Assembly (NCBI GenBank): GCA_016786495.1 | Contig: JAEUUJ010000018.1 | Coordinates: 124,001-188,000, forward strand | From: Cyclobacteriaceae bacterium | Lineage (GTDB): Bacteria > Bacteroidota > Bacteroidia > Cytophagales > Cyclobacteriaceae | DNA length: 64,000 nt | Direction: 5' to 3' | Shown: positions 63,707 through 64,000 of the stretch, piece by piece | How positions within the stretch are numbered: position 1 is the first letter of the stretch | How the letters are laid out: each line of letters begins with the position of its first letter | Translations under genes and position numbers: made by a program | The notes under the pieces: generated by a model | Database searches by the model: none | What the model saw: the letters and a program-made list of their open reading frames with translations, nothing else | What the model was told of the DNA's origin: nothing

Positions 63707-64000
63707 CTAAAATTTGGAAAGATCTGTATAAAACAGTCCATCGAAACTCTTATCTCCTTCTTTGAGTTTCATTACCGAATAGAGTACATTATCTGATATT
63801 CTCATAGCCCGCTTCAAGGGCACTTTGGTTGTTGTATGGTCTGGTTGCGCATTCGCCAGGGTGATCGACAACTCGGTTAACTGCGTCGGGGAGCATCGAT
63901 AAAGGACCTCTGCGCAGTTAGCTTTCCCTTCACGAACGTAGATTTGTTTTTTAATATCGTCGTACAAAAGATCCAACTCATATGGGGCAGCAGATAGATT
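63707..64000 (-). CDS. Hypothetical protein (5'-truncated by window edge)
   Basis: The last ~97 codons of a gene whose start is beyond the right edge; the frame is open through position 64000 ('..APYELDLLYDDIKKQIYVREG'), so an apparent TTG at 63976 is not a real start. Visible residues include 'CAEVLYRCSPTQLTELSITLANAQPD' and end 'SFDGLFYTDLSKF'. No family recognised, no membrane segment seen. Confidence 0.5.
   Translation of the reverse strand, partial: NLSAAPYELDLLYDDIKKQIYVREGKANCAEVLYRCSPTQLTELSITLANAQPDHTTTKVPLKRAMRISDNVLYSVMKLKEGDKSFDGLFYTDLSKF

Overview
The window looks like an ordinary chromosomal stretch from a member of the Bacteroidota, most likely the Cytophagales/Cytophagia side. 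Supporting signs are two proteins with type IX secretion C-terminal signals (one of them PorZ), an ECF sigma/FecR/STN cassette, a GH97 glycosidase, surface-type lipoproteins with acid-rich residues after the lipid cysteine, Bacteroidota-type promoters (TAnnTTTG) and almost no Shine-Dalgarno sequences. I see no tRNA, rRNA, CRISPR array, prophage or complete insertion sequence. Coding density is high and no gap exceeds about 275 bp.

Layout. 1-4.1 kb: end of a glycosyltransferase gene and a large PKD/propeller type IX secreted protein. 4.2-6.1 kb: Lrp/AsnC regulator with a 21-bp palindromic operator candidate, a PyrR-like phosphoribosyltransferase and panB. 6.1-8.4 kb: small secreted or unknown proteins and a CAP-domain protein on the minus strand. 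8.5-16.1 kb: isocitrate dehydrogenase, GH97, a surface lipoprotein, glutamate dehydrogenase, phosphatidylserine decarboxylase and a fatty acid desaturase. 16.1-19.8 kb (minus): Tat-exported HisC-like aminotransferase coupled to a lipocalin-repeat protein, free methionine sulfoxide reductase, ribD. 19.9-21.4 kb: prmC and an alpha/beta hydrolase. 21.4-24.7 kb (minus): ECF sigma, FecR and an STN/16-residue-repeat protein. 24.8-29.5 kb: TPK-like protein, DUF4254, GT9 and an FtsX-type permease. 29.5-41.9 kb: ornithine aminotransferase, a coiled-coil PD-(D/E)XK-like protein, rRNA methyltransferase, acyltransferase, acetyltransferase, cdsA, CPBP protease, dus, EamA and purH. 42.0-47.5 kb: the rod-shape operon mreBCD-mrdA-rodA. 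47.7-53.0 kb: FN3 lipoprotein, ferredoxin, tdk, porZ and recO. 53.0-63.5 kb (minus): two-component system, GGGP synthase, envelope-stress-like small membrane proteins, Na/Pi symporter, M20 peptidase, SPOR lipoprotein and secA. The right edge holds a truncated unknown gene.

Genes work together mainly in envelope biology: cell shape (mre/rodA/PBP2), phospholipid synthesis (psd, cdsA, desaturase, GGGPS), LPS-type glycosylation (DUF4254, GT9, GT4), and export (SecA, Tat substrate, PorZ/type IX, surface lipoproteins). The most notable observations are an ECF-FecR cassette whose STN output protein has 16-residue surface repeats instead of a TonB receptor, a PKD domain apparently split by a six-repeat propeller, a structured intergenic element with nested inverted repeats, several promoters so close to start codons that the transcripts should be leaderless, and a long palindrome over the lrp promoter.
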